Origin: Candidatus Peregrinibacteria bacterium
GTDB taxonomy: Bacteria; Patescibacteriota; Gracilibacteria; Peribacterales; Peribacteraceae
NCBI GenBank assembly: GCA_016215715.1
Contig: JACRIG010000085.1
Location: 1 to 6,694, forward strand
Length of the DNA: 6,694 nt
Direction: 5' to 3'
Part shown: positions 1 through 4,796 of the stretch, piece after piece
Layout of the letters: each line of letters starts with the position of its first letter
Position numbering within the stretch: position 1 is the first letter of the stretch
Position numbers and translations under genes: made by a program
The notes under the pieces: generated by a model
The model's input: only the letters and a program-made list of their open reading frames with translations
Database searches by the model: none
Told to the model about the DNA's origin: nothing

Positions 1-1832
1 GCCTCGGTGCCTTCGGTCCCCTTCTTATTCGCTTCTTCATAAATAATCTTCCCAATCTCCTGCGCCGCGGTGGCGAGTTCTTCGGTCGACTTCTTCAGCT
101 GCTCCGTCGTCGCATCTTCTTTCTTCAGCAATTCCTTCAGGTCACCCATCTTCGTATTCACATCTTTCTTAATCTTGTCTGAAATCTTACTGTCGTACTC
201 CCGCATCTGCTTCTCAAGACTGAAGACCAACGCGTCAGCTTGATTCCGGACATCGACAAGTTCACGTTTCTTCTTATCGTCTTCGGCATTCACCTCTGCA
301 TCTTTGCGCATCTTCTCGACTTCCTCTTTGCTGAGGCCCGTCGAACCCTGAATGGCGATGTGCTGCTCTTTGCCCGTACCTTTATCTTTGGCTTTCACAT
401 GCAGAATACCGTTGCTGTCGATGTCGAAGGTAACCTCGATCTGCGGCATGCCGCGTGGAGAGCTGGGGATGCCGTCGAGGATGAAACGGCCCAGAGACTT
501 GTTGTCTTTGGCCATCTCACGCTCACCCTGCACGACGTGGACTTCTACCGACGGCTGGTTGTCAGCGGCGGTGGAGAAGACCTGACTCTTCGCGGTCGGG
601 ATCTTCGTGTTGCGTTCGATGACCTTCGTCGCCACACCTCCGAGGGTTTCGATGCCGAGGCTGAGCGGCGTCACGTCGACGAGGACAATGTCCTTGTGAA
701 TATCACCGCCGAGGACTCCGGCCTGCACAGCCGCGCCGATGGCAACGACTTCGTCGGGGTTCACGCCCTTGTGCGGCTCTTTGCCGAAGATGTCACGGAC
801 TTTTTCGACGACCATCGGCATGCGGGTCATGCCGCCGACGAGGACGACTTCGTCGATGTCCGACTTTGACATTTTGGCATCCTTGAGAGCTTTCAGACAC
901 GGCTCGACAGACTTATCAACGAGCGGCTTCACGAGTGCCTCCAGCTTCGCGCGCGACAGCTTCAGGAGCAGATGCTTCGGGCCGGAACTATCAGCCGTGA
1001 TGAACGGCAGATTGATTTCGGTCTCGGTTGTGGAGCTGAGCTCAATCTTCGCCTTCTCCGCTGCTTCCTTGAGCCGCTGGAGAGCGATCTTGTCGCCGCT
1101 GAGGTCTACACCATTCTCTTTTTTGAATTCATCAACAATCCATTGCATAATGACCTGATCAAAATCGTCACCCCCAAGGTGTGTGTCACCGTTCGTTGCA
1201 ATCACTTCAAAGACTCCGTCGCCGAGTTCGAGAACGGACACGTCAAATGTTCCGCCTCCGAGGTCGTAGACGGCGATCTTCTGGGACTTCGTTTTATCAA
1301 GTCCATACGCGAGTGCGGCGGCGGTGGGTTCATTGATGATGCGCACAACTTCCAGACCTGCGATCTGACCGGCATCTTTCGTTGCCTGACGCTGAGAGTC
1401 GTCGAAGTACGCAGGGACCGTGATGACGGCTTTTGTTACAGGCGCACCGAGGAATGATTCGGCATCTTTCTTGAGCTTCAGAAGAACCTGCGCACTGACC
1501 TCCTGCGGAAGCATATCGCGGCCTTGTGAAACAATAACGGCTCGATCGCCTTTCCCCGCTTTCACTTCAAACGGCATGCGCTTCGCCTCTTCGCGGACTT
1601 CCTCAAAGCGATGACCAATAAGGCGCTTTGCAGAGAAAATTGTGTTCTTGGGATTCGTAATCGCCTGTCTCTTTGCAGAAACACCGACGAGGACTTCATC
1701 ATCTTTATACGCAACCACGGACGGGGTCGTCCGGTTGCCCTCTGCATTCGGGATCACCACCGGCTCGCCGCCTTCGATGACAGCGACGCAGGAGTTGGTG
1801 GTGCCGAGGTCGATTCCGATGATCTTGGACAT
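1..1832 (-). CDS. dnaK: Molecular chaperone DnaK (Hsp70), 3' end cut by window
   Basis: ATP-driven cytoplasmic Hsp70 chaperone that binds exposed hydrophobic peptides and works with DnaJ and GrpE. Read on the minus strand it starts MSKIIGIDLGTTNS (phosphate-binding loop, residues 6-14). It has the catalytic lysine K69 in TIFSAKRLIG, the second phosphate motif DLGGGTFD at 190-197 with T195, and the interdomain linker DVTPLSL at 386-392. The substrate-binding domain follows and ends in a Lys/Glu-rich helical lid. The segment after LIGHRF is full length, as in Gram-negative-type DnaK, not the shortened Gram-positive form. 610 codons are visible and the frame is open at base 1; the family usually has 600-640 residues, so only a short tail is missing. 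The ATG at 1832 matches the family N-terminus, but no Shine-Dalgarno precedes it. It has its own promoter with an overlapping CIRCE. grpE and dnaJ are not seen next to it upstream. Confidence 0.98.
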   Translation of the reverse strand, partial: MSKIIGIDLGTTNSCVAVIEGGEPVVIPNAEGNRTTPSVVAYKDDEVLVGVSAKRQAITNPKNTIFSAKRLIGHRFEEVREEAKRMPFEVKAGKGDRAVIVSQGRDMLPQEVSAQVLLKLKKDAESFLGAPVTKAVITVPAYFDDSQRQATKDAGQIAGLEVVRIINEPTAAALAYGLDKTKSQKIAVYDLGGGTFDVSVLELGDGVFEVIATNGDTHLGGDDFDQVIMQWIVDEFKKENGVDLSGDKIALQRLKEAAEKAKIELSSTTETEINLPFITADSSGPKHLLLKLSRAKLEALVKPLVDKSVEPCLKALKDAKMSKSDIDEVVLVGGMTRMPMVVEKVRDIFGKEPHKGVNPDEVVAIGAAVQAGVLGGDIHKDIVLVDVTPLSLGIETLGGVATKVIERNTKIPTAKSQVFSTAADNQPSVEVHVVQGEREMAKDNKSLGRFILDGIPSSPRGMPQIEVTFDIDSNGILHVKAKDKGTGKEQHIAIQGSTGLSKEEVEKMRKDAEVNAEDDKKKRELVDVRNQADALVFSLEKQMREYDSKISDKIKKDVNTKMGDLKELLKKEDATTEQLKKSTEELATAAQEIGKIIYEEANKKGTEGTE

Positions 1833-1874
1833 AGATGAGATGGGAAGGAAATGTCATGCCACTGCCACGCGAAG

Positions 1875-1892
1875 CCCCAAGGCGAAGTGGGG
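1875..1892 (-). other. Small hairpin in the dnaK leader
   Basis: On the minus strand CCCCA and TGGGG form a perfect 5-bp stem around an 8-nt loop. It lies in the predicted leader of about 80 nt, between the CIRCE and the ATG at 1832. No Shine-Dalgarno is visible before the ATG. The stem may stabilise or fold the leader. A role in temperature sensing is only a possibility, because the hairpin does not mask any recognisable ribosome-binding site. Confidence 0.3.
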
Positions 1893-1909
1893 AGCGGCGA
1901 CGAAGCACG

Positions 1910-1936
1910 TTAGCACTCTTAAGTATAGAGTGATAA
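1910..1936 (-). promoter_or_regulatory. CIRCE operator (HrcA binding site) of dnaK
   Basis: TTAGCACTC, nine bases, then GAGTGATAA. The classical CIRCE is TTAGCACTC-N9-GAGTGCTAA, so one arm is perfect and the other differs at one base, with the exact spacer length. It overlaps the -10 box of the dnaK promoter. This is the standard arrangement in which the HrcA repressor blocks transcription until heat shock titrates it with GroEL. hrcA itself is not in the window. Confidence 0.93.
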
Positions 1937-1949
1937 TTTGTGACGTCAA
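1922..1949 (-). promoter_or_regulatory. Sigma-70-type promoter of dnaK
   Basis: On the minus strand a -35 box TTGACG (1944-1949) and a -10 box TATACT (1922-1927) are separated by 16 bp. Transcription should begin near 1915, giving a leader of about 80 nt. The -10 and start site lie inside the CIRCE, so HrcA binding would exclude RNA polymerase. The promoter begins only 8 bp after the stop codon of the upstream 135-aa gene. Confidence 0.85.
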
Positions 1950-1957
1950 GAGTGATT

Positions 1958-2365
1958 TTAAAAATACTGCGGTCCGTTCAATTGAACCTTCTCGGTCAAC
2001 ACCAAAAGAGCCAGATGCCTTACATCTTCAAATCTGTCATTCAGATGCATGGCACAGTTCTCTCTCAGACTTACTGCAAATGCCAGCCTCGCTTCTTTAT
2101 GACCAATCTGGTCGGCACGAAACAGAACATCAATGGCACGATCGATATCATTTCGGGAAGCAGCTTCGACATCTACAATTTTAAATGGTTCCATCGCAAA
2201 TTCGGCCATATCACGCGCAACATCCAGCATGAGAATTTCATCGCTGCCGTCCTGTAAATCCACGTGTAACAGACCGTCCATGTAATCGGCAGGGAACGAT
2301 CCGCGGGCTTCGAGCATCTCCTCGTCGGAAATTGCCAGTGAACCCCGCTCAAATCTATCAGACAT
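1958..2365 (-). CDS. Hypothetical protein, 135 aa, upstream of dnaK
   Basis: I do not recognise this protein. It begins MSDRFERGSLAISDEEMLEA and is acidic in its first half. The second half alternates charged and hydrophobic residues as expected for helices (for example ASRNDIDRAIDVLFRAD near residues 76-90). No signal peptide, membrane segment or catalytic motif is visible. Codon use resembles that of its neighbours. The ATG at 2365 lies 6 nt after a candidate -10 box, so the mRNA may be leaderless. It is divergent from obg and ends just before the dnaK promoter with no terminator in between, so some read-through into dnaK is possible. A plus-strand frame over part of the same stretch looks less protein-like. 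GrpE and DnaJ can be excluded by length and sequence. A real gene is likely; its function is unknown. Confidence 0.65.
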   Translation of the reverse strand: MSDRFERGSLAISDEEMLEARGSFPADYMDGLLHVDLQDGSDEILMLDVARDMAEFAMEPFKIVDVEAASRNDIDRAIDVLFRADQIGHKEARLAFAVSLRENCAMHLNDRFEDVRHLALLVLTEKVQLNGPQYF

Positions 2366-2371
2366 GATCAG

Positions 2372-2399
2372 ACATTACTGAAGCTTTTTCACGTGTCAA
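2372..2399 (-). promoter_or_regulatory. Candidate promoter of the 135-aa gene
   Basis: A perfect -35 box TTGACA (2394-2399, minus) is followed after 16 bp by TAATGT (2372-2377), a weak -10. The ATG of the 135-aa gene begins 6 nt further on, so transcription should start at or next to the start codon. Confidence 0.5.
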
Positions 2400-2412
2400 T
2401 CTGAGTCTTCGA

Positions 2413-2441
2413 TAGGCAATTTTGGCATCTGCATCTATACT
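2413..2441 (+). promoter_or_regulatory. Candidate promoter of obg
   Basis: TAGGCA (2413-2418) and TATACT (2436-2441) are separated by 17 bp. The ATG of obg starts at 2448, six bases after the -10 box, and the bases between (TTCCCCC shared with the box edge) carry no Shine-Dalgarno. This predicts a leaderless mRNA. The promoter lies back to back with that of the 135-aa gene. Confidence 0.6.
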
Positions 2442-2447
2442 TCCCCC

Positions 2448-3788
2448 ATGTTCCTCGACGAAGCCATCATCGATGTTTCTGGCGGAGCCGGAGGGCGTGG
2501 CTGCGTCAGCTGGCGGCGGGAGAAGTACGTGCCAAAGGGCGGACCGGACGGCGGTGACGGCGGACGCGGCGGGGATGTGATTCTCCTTGCCGATGAAAAT
2601 ACCGACACGCTGAGTGACTTCACGTCGCGCAAACGATTTGAAGCCGTGAAGGGAAATTTCGGCTCCGGCAACAATCGCAGAGGGAAAGACGGAGAGGATG
2701 TGATCCTGCGCGTACCGTCCGGAACCGTCATTCATGAAATCACTGCCGGGAAAAATGACGATGAAATGAAAAAACTTGTCGTCGGCGATCTGCGGCACGC
2801 CGGTGATCAGATGGTCATCGCGCGCGGCGGACGCGGCGGCTACGGTAACGCGCACTTCGTCAGCTCCGTCCGGCAACGGCCGGATTTTGCGGAGTTGGGC
2901 GAGCCGGGTGAACATAAGAAATTAAAGCTGGAGCTGAAGCTGGTCGCTGACGTCGGGATCATCGGGTACCCGAATGTCGGTAAGTCGACACTGATTTCCG
3001 TCATCAGCGCCGCACATCCGAAGATCGCCGACTACGCCTTCACGACCATCATTCCGAATCTCGGAGTGGTTGCAATCGGTGATCGCTCGTACGTCGTCTG
3101 TGACGTACCGGGGCTCATTGAAGGAGCAAGCGAAGGAAAGGGCCTCGGAGTGCAGTTCCTGCGTCACATCGAGCGTTGCGGCCTGCTGGTGCACATCCTC
3201 GGCATCAGCCGCGCTCTCGAAGAGGGTTCTGTTGTGAATACGCAAAAACTCATCGACGATTATCACACGATCCGCAAAGAACTGGAGGCCTACTCCCCTG
3301 CTCTTACAAAGAAGCGCGAGATCGTCGTCCTGAATAAAACGGATCTGGTCGGAGGAGAGGCAGCAGAGCTCGTGAAAGCACTGAAGAAAGCGGGCATCAA
3401 AATAGAATATGCAATTTCCGCGGCGACGAAGCAGGGCACCGACAAGATCGCCATCGGGCTACTCCCCGTCGTTCTGGAGGAGCGAGAGAAACGGCAGGAA
3501 TCTGACGAAGACAAGGATGAAGGCGAAGCGCTTCCTGTTCTCCAGCCGCATCTGACGTCGATCAAGATGGGCGCCTACCGGATCGAAAAGCGCGATGACG
3601 GACTGCACGTGACCGGCAGGAGAATCGAACAGTTCACGATCATGACGGACTTCAAAAGTCTCGGTGCCGTCGAGCGCTTCAAAGATGTCGTCGAGCGCGT
3701 GGGCTTACTTCGCGCTCTCGAACGCGCAGGATGGGAGGACGGGGTGGCGGTCTATATCGGGACAACAAAAGTCGATGACCACTTATAA
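2448..3788 (+). CDS. obg: Obg family GTPase (ObgE/CgtA)
   Basis: Essential GTPase that binds the large ribosomal subunit during assembly and links growth to stress and ppGpp. It has 446 residues, in the usual range. The N-terminal Obg domain (about 1-157) is rich in glycine, with repeats such as GGAGGRG and GGDGGRGGDV. The G domain follows: G1 GYPNVGKST (173-181, with K179 and S180), switch I around FTTIIPNLG (198-206), G3 DVPGLIEGA (219-227), G4 NKTD (296-299) and G5 SAA (324-326). An acidic and charged linker (344-360) leads to the C-terminal OCT domain (about 374-446), with GLHVTGRRIEQF and GWEDGVAVYIG. All key residues are present. The ATG matches the family start and is preceded by a promoter so close that the mRNA is probably leaderless. 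It is convergent with the small-RNA candidate at 3787-4018, whose terminator T-run overlaps the obg stop codon. Confidence 0.98.
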   Translation: MFLDEAIIDVSGGAGGRGCVSWRREKYVPKGGPDGGDGGRGGDVILLADENTDTLSDFTSRKRFEAVKGNFGSGNNRRGKDGEDVILRVPSGTVIHEITAGKNDDEMKKLVVGDLRHAGDQMVIARGGRGGYGNAHFVSSVRQRPDFAELGEPGEHKKLKLELKLVADVGIIGYPNVGKSTLISVISAAHPKIADYAFTTIIPNLGVVAIGDRSYVVCDVPGLIEGASEGKGLGVQFLRHIERCGLLVHILGISRALEEGSVVNTQKLIDDYHTIRKELEAYSPALTKKREIVVLNKTDLVGGEAAELVKALKKAGIKIEYAISAATKQGTDKIAIGLLPVVLEEREKRQESDEDKDEGEALPVLQPHLTSIKMGAYRIEKRDDGLHVTGRRIEQFTIMTDFKSLGAVERFKDVVERVGLLRALERAGWEDGVAVYIGTTKVDDHL

Positions 3789-3822
3789 AAGGGACGAAGA
3801 AGATTTGCCTTGTCTTCGCCCC
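3787..3822 (-). terminator. Intrinsic terminator, minus strand
   Basis: Read on minus, GGGGCGAAGA (3813-3822) pairs with TCTTCGTCCC (3791-3800) in a 10-bp stem with one G-U pair and a 12-nt loop, followed directly by TTTT (3787-3790). On the plus strand the same stem would carry an A-C mismatch and no T-run, so the terminator faces minus. It ends the predicted small RNA and does not serve obg. Confidence 0.85.
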
Positions 3823-4018
3823 GTCTACCAGCATTCTCAATTCTTCCGAAATGATTTTGAATTGAGAGGGTGCAGGAGTGCCACTCCATCATTCAGTCTG
3901 AGCGATCAGCGCGAAGAGTGAGCGTTTATGGTGCTGGCTACGCCGGCCTAAGAGGCTGACTGGACCCCGTTTCGTACAGAATCCTTCTGCACTTCCAACA
4001 CCTGCATCCGTTACTGGC
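3787..4018 (-). ncRNA. Candidate small RNA of about 230 nt, family unassigned
   Basis: No convincing protein gene lies between obg and tRNA-Phe. This stretch on minus is bounded by a promoter with a perfect -35 (4025-4052) and a strong intrinsic terminator (3787-3822), which is the layout of an independent small RNA gene. Internal hairpins are visible. A 9-bp perfect stem pairs 3835-3843 with 3859-3867. A GGAGT-GGC-ACTCC stem lies just before it in the RNA. GTGCAG in the first half can pair with CTGCAC in the second, and CAGTC with GACTG, so a long closed fold is possible. I could not match it to tmRNA, RNase P RNA or SRP RNA by eye. A divergent 6S RNA would fit the length and the long-range pairing but I see no diagnostic sequence. 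The transcription start is estimated from the promoter. Confidence 0.6.
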
Positions 4019-4024
4019 GCGCGG

Positions 4025-4052
4025 AGTCTAAAGAATGAGTTCTGGATGTCAA
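4025..4052 (-). promoter_or_regulatory. Promoter of the small RNA candidate
   Basis: On minus, a perfect -35 box TTGACA (4047-4052) and a -10 box TAGACT (4025-4030) are separated by 16 bp. No open reading frame starts below it. The next strong signal is the terminator at 3787-3822, so the product should be a non-coding RNA starting near 4018. Confidence 0.7.
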
Positions 4053-4078
4053 GAACTTTATTTTTTTGAATGGCGGTG

Positions 4079-4107
4079 CCACGTGATCGCGTAGCGATTT
4101 TACGTGG
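4079..4107 (-). repeat. Palindrome starting at the CCA end of tRNA-Phe
   Basis: On minus, CCACGT and TCGC pair with GCGA and ACGTGG around the loop TAC, with AAAA facing TC as an internal bulge. The first CCA is the encoded CCA end of tRNA-Phe. The same left arm and the same right arm, followed by GC-N3-GCCAT, recur after tRNA-Ala at 4654-4744. No T-run follows, so it is not a typical intrinsic terminator. It could be a processing stem or a dispersed palindromic repeat. Confidence 0.75.
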
Positions 4108-4179
4108 TGGCCCAGGCCGGGATCGAACCGGCGACACCTCGCTCTTCAGGCGAGTGCTCTACCACTGAGCTACCAGGCC
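4105..4179 (-). tRNA. tRNA-Phe (anticodon GAA), with encoded CCA
   Basis: A complete cloverleaf on the minus strand. The acceptor GGCCTGG pairs with CTGGGCC, including two adjacent G-U pairs. The D stem is GCTC/GAGC. The anticodon stem CTCGC/GCGAG holds the 7-base loop CTGAAGA with anticodon GAA. The T stem GCCGG/CCGGC is perfect with loop TTCGATC. A73 and CCA (4105-4107) are encoded. Position 37 is G, where tRNA-Phe normally has A. The first 17 bases are repeated upstream at 4257-4273. The encoded CCA forms the start of a palindrome (4079-4107), which could affect 3' processing. Confidence 0.95.
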
Positions 4180-4188
4180 ACAGGACGG

Positions 4189-4222
4189 ACGTTGATGCAG
4201 GAAAGGGCAATGGACCGAGCAC
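4189..4222 (-). repeat. Conserved upstream block of tRNA-Phe
   Basis: On minus this reads GTGCTCGGTCC (4212-4222), a spacer, then CATCAACGT (4189-4197), ending 9 nt before the tRNA. The same two words in the same order and almost the same spacing lie before tRNA-Ala (4539-4572), on the other strand. A divergent copy of the first word precedes the tRNA fragment at 4493. The role is unknown. Confidence 0.7.
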
Positions 4223-4236
4223 TATTATTTGATAGC

Positions 4237-4252
4237 GCCTCGTGAGCAAGGC
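4237..4252 (-). other. Small hairpin after the tRNA-Phe 5' fragment
   Basis: On minus GCCTT pairs with GAGGC (one G-U) around a 6-nt loop. It starts within a few bases of the end of the tRNA-Phe-like fragment. The fragments at 4394 and 4493 are also followed at once by a hairpin, which makes this position part of a repeated pattern. Confidence 0.45.
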
Positions 4253-4256
4253 TAGG

Positions 4257-4273
4257 CACTGAGCTACCAGGCC
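4257..4273 (-). pseudogene. Truncated copy of the tRNA-Phe 5' end
   Basis: The first 17 nt of tRNA-Phe (acceptor strand, D stem, start of the D loop) are repeated exactly. With the two flanking bases 5' of the tRNA, the identity is 19 nt between 4163-4181 and 4257-4275. The rest of the tRNA is absent: after GGTAGCTCAGTG the sequence changes completely. A still shorter 9-nt piece of the same tRNA start lies at 4296-4304. It cannot form a tRNA by itself. Confidence 0.85.
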
Positions 4274-4296
4274 ACGGCATTCACGAACGCCGTGGC
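4271..4296. repeat. 8-bp perfect inverted repeat upstream of the tRNA-Phe fragment
   Basis: GCCACGGC (4271-4278) and GCCGTGGC (4289-4296) form a perfect 8-bp stem with a 10-nt loop. One arm includes the first three bases of the truncated tRNA-Phe copy. No T-run follows on either strand. Confidence 0.6.
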
Positions 4297-4320
4297 AGGC
4301 CACAGCACTCGCTTGCGCAG

Positions 4321-4349
4321 AATATACCAAAGGAATGAGGGGCGGAGAA
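4321..4349 (-). promoter_or_regulatory. Candidate promoter for the tRNA-Phe unit
   Basis: A good -10 box TATATT (4321-4326, minus) with a poor -35 TTCTCC (4344-4349) at 17 bp. It would give a transcript that includes the truncated tRNA-Phe copy and then the intact tRNA. The evidence is the -10 box and the lack of a better signal closer to the tRNA. Confidence 0.4.
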
Positions 4350-4352
4350 GGG

Positions 4353-4380
4353 TGGATTTTATCTTCTCAATGAGTACAAT
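4353..4380 (+). promoter_or_regulatory. Candidate promoter for the tRNA-Ala unit
   Basis: A good -10 box TACAAT (4375-4380) with a weak -35 TGGATT (4353-4358) at 16 bp. Transcription would begin a few bases before the first tRNA-like fragment at 4394, so both fragments and tRNA-Ala would lie on one precursor. It is divergent from the tRNA-Phe promoter. Confidence 0.4.
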
Positions 4381-4393
4381 TCCTCAGTCCCGT

Positions 4394-4412
4394 GGGGCCA
4401 GAGCTCAGTTGG
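4394..4412 (+). pseudogene. Truncated tRNA 5' end, copy A
   Basis: GGGGCCAGAGCTCAGTTGG has the acceptor strand, D stem and G18-G19 of a tRNA and differs from the start of tRNA-Ala at three adjacent positions (6-8). The loss of T8, which is nearly universal, suggests decay or a different origin. It is followed by a GCTGC-GCAA-GCAGC hairpin (4416-4429) and a second hairpin GCCGC-AGGA-GCGGC (4439-4452). The word GCGCTCGATCC (4451-4461) comes next, exactly 31 nt before the next fragment. No 3' half of a tRNA is present. Confidence 0.7.
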
Positions 4413-4492
4413 CTAGCTGCGCAAGCAGCGCAATGAAAGCCGCAGGAGCGGCGCTCGATCCTTCTCCCTATTTTTTCATCTCACTCATTCGT

Positions 4493-4510
4493 GGGGCTGT
4501 AGCTCAGTTG
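4493..4510 (+). pseudogene. Truncated copy of the tRNA-Ala 5' end, copy B
   Basis: The first 18 nt of tRNA-Ala (4581-4598) are repeated exactly 88 bp upstream of the real gene. The copy breaks off in the D loop, at almost the same tRNA position as the tRNA-Phe copy on the other strand. A 6-bp hairpin TCCGCC-GGA-GGCGGA (4512-4526) begins within two bases of its end. No anticodon arm or 3' half follows. Confidence 0.85.
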
Positions 4511-4538
4511 CTCCGCCGGAGGCGGACAGAAAACAATC

Positions 4539-4572
4539 GTGCTCGGTCCCCTGGTATTCTTCACATCAACGT
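4539..4572 (+). repeat. Conserved upstream block of tRNA-Ala
   Basis: GTGCTCGGTCC (4539-4549) and CATCAACGT (4564-4572) are the same two words found on minus before tRNA-Phe. The first word ends 31 nt before tRNA-Ala, 32 nt before tRNA-Phe, and (in the form GCGCTCGATCC) 31 nt before fragment B. The sequence between the words is not conserved, so this is unlikely to be a simple recent duplication. Confidence 0.7.
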
Positions 4573-4580
4573 TTGTACAT

Positions 4581-4656
4581 GGGGCTGTAGCTCAGTTGGT
4601 AGAGCGCGTCGTTCGCAATGACGAGGCCAGGGGTTCGAATCCCCTCAGCTCCACCA
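4581..4656 (+). tRNA. tRNA-Ala (anticodon CGC), with encoded CCA
   Basis: A complete 76-nt cloverleaf. The acceptor GGGGCTG pairs with CAGCTCC and contains the G3-U70 pair that is the main identity mark of tRNA-Ala. The D stem is GCTC/GAGC with G18-G19. The anticodon stem CGTCG/TGACG carries loop TTCGCAA with anticodon CGC, reading GCG. The T stem AGGGG/CCCCT has loop TTCGAAT. A73 and CCA are encoded (4653-4656). Two truncated tRNA 5' ends lie upstream on the same strand and a large palindrome begins at its CCA. Confidence 0.96.
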
Positions 4657-4744
4657 CGTAAAATCGCGCGCAGCGAAGCGAGCAGCTATTTTACGTGGGA
4701 CGTGGCGGCGCAGCCGCTTTACGTCCCTGCGCGCGATCACGTGG
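4654..4744 (+). repeat. Large nested palindrome starting at the CCA end of tRNA-Ala
   Basis: Outer arms: 4654-4673 pairs with 4727-4744 (6 bp, an AAAA/TC bulge, then 10 bp TCGCGCGCAG/CTGCGCGCGA). Inside, two further folds are possible: CCACGTAAAAT (4654-4664) with ATTTTACGTGG (4688-4698), an 11-bp perfect stem that competes with the outer arms, and GGGACGT plus GCGGC (4697-4709) with GCCGC plus ACGTCCC (4713-4727). The ends equal the 29-nt palindrome after tRNA-Phe, so this looks like an expanded version of it. No T-run follows. Confidence 0.8.
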
Positions 4745-4796
4745 CGCAGCCATGACAACTATGCACACTTTGATCGAGTTTGATCACACAGCCACA

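Noticed and set aside
240..1614. Several long plus-strand reading frames opposite dnaK
   Set aside because: They lie antisense to an unmistakable DnaK with all its motifs, and their residues follow the complement of its codons. None resembles a protein family.
2358..3565. Minus-strand reading frames opposite obg (2358-2915, 2922-3266, 3290-3565)
   Set aside because: Shadows of the obg coding strand, with no promoter or protein-like motif. One runs through the obg promoter region.
3787..3822. Terminator serving obg
   Set aside because: In the plus direction the stem has an A-C mismatch and no T-run follows; the T-run exists only on minus.
3889..4330. Minus-strand frames of 82 and 76 aa across the tRNA-Phe region
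   Set aside because: They translate the tRNA itself (the familiar SSVVEHSPEERGVAGSIPAWATT type of false protein, seen here in part) and cannot be real genes.
4394..4598. CRISPR-like array (repeats at 99 and 88 bp spacing)
   Set aside because: The repeated words are tRNA 5' ends, there are only two copies plus the gene, the spacers themselves share conserved words, and no cas gene is present.
4493..4656. A tRNA-Ala interrupted by an intron in the D loop
   Set aside because: The downstream copy is a complete, well-paired tRNA, so no splicing is needed. The 88-bp spacer shows no group I intron core or endonuclease.
4745..4796. Terminator for the toxin-antitoxin operon
   Set aside because: The stretch holds a short direct repeat (TTTGATC twice) but no stem followed by a T-run in the minus direction. 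I see no terminator.
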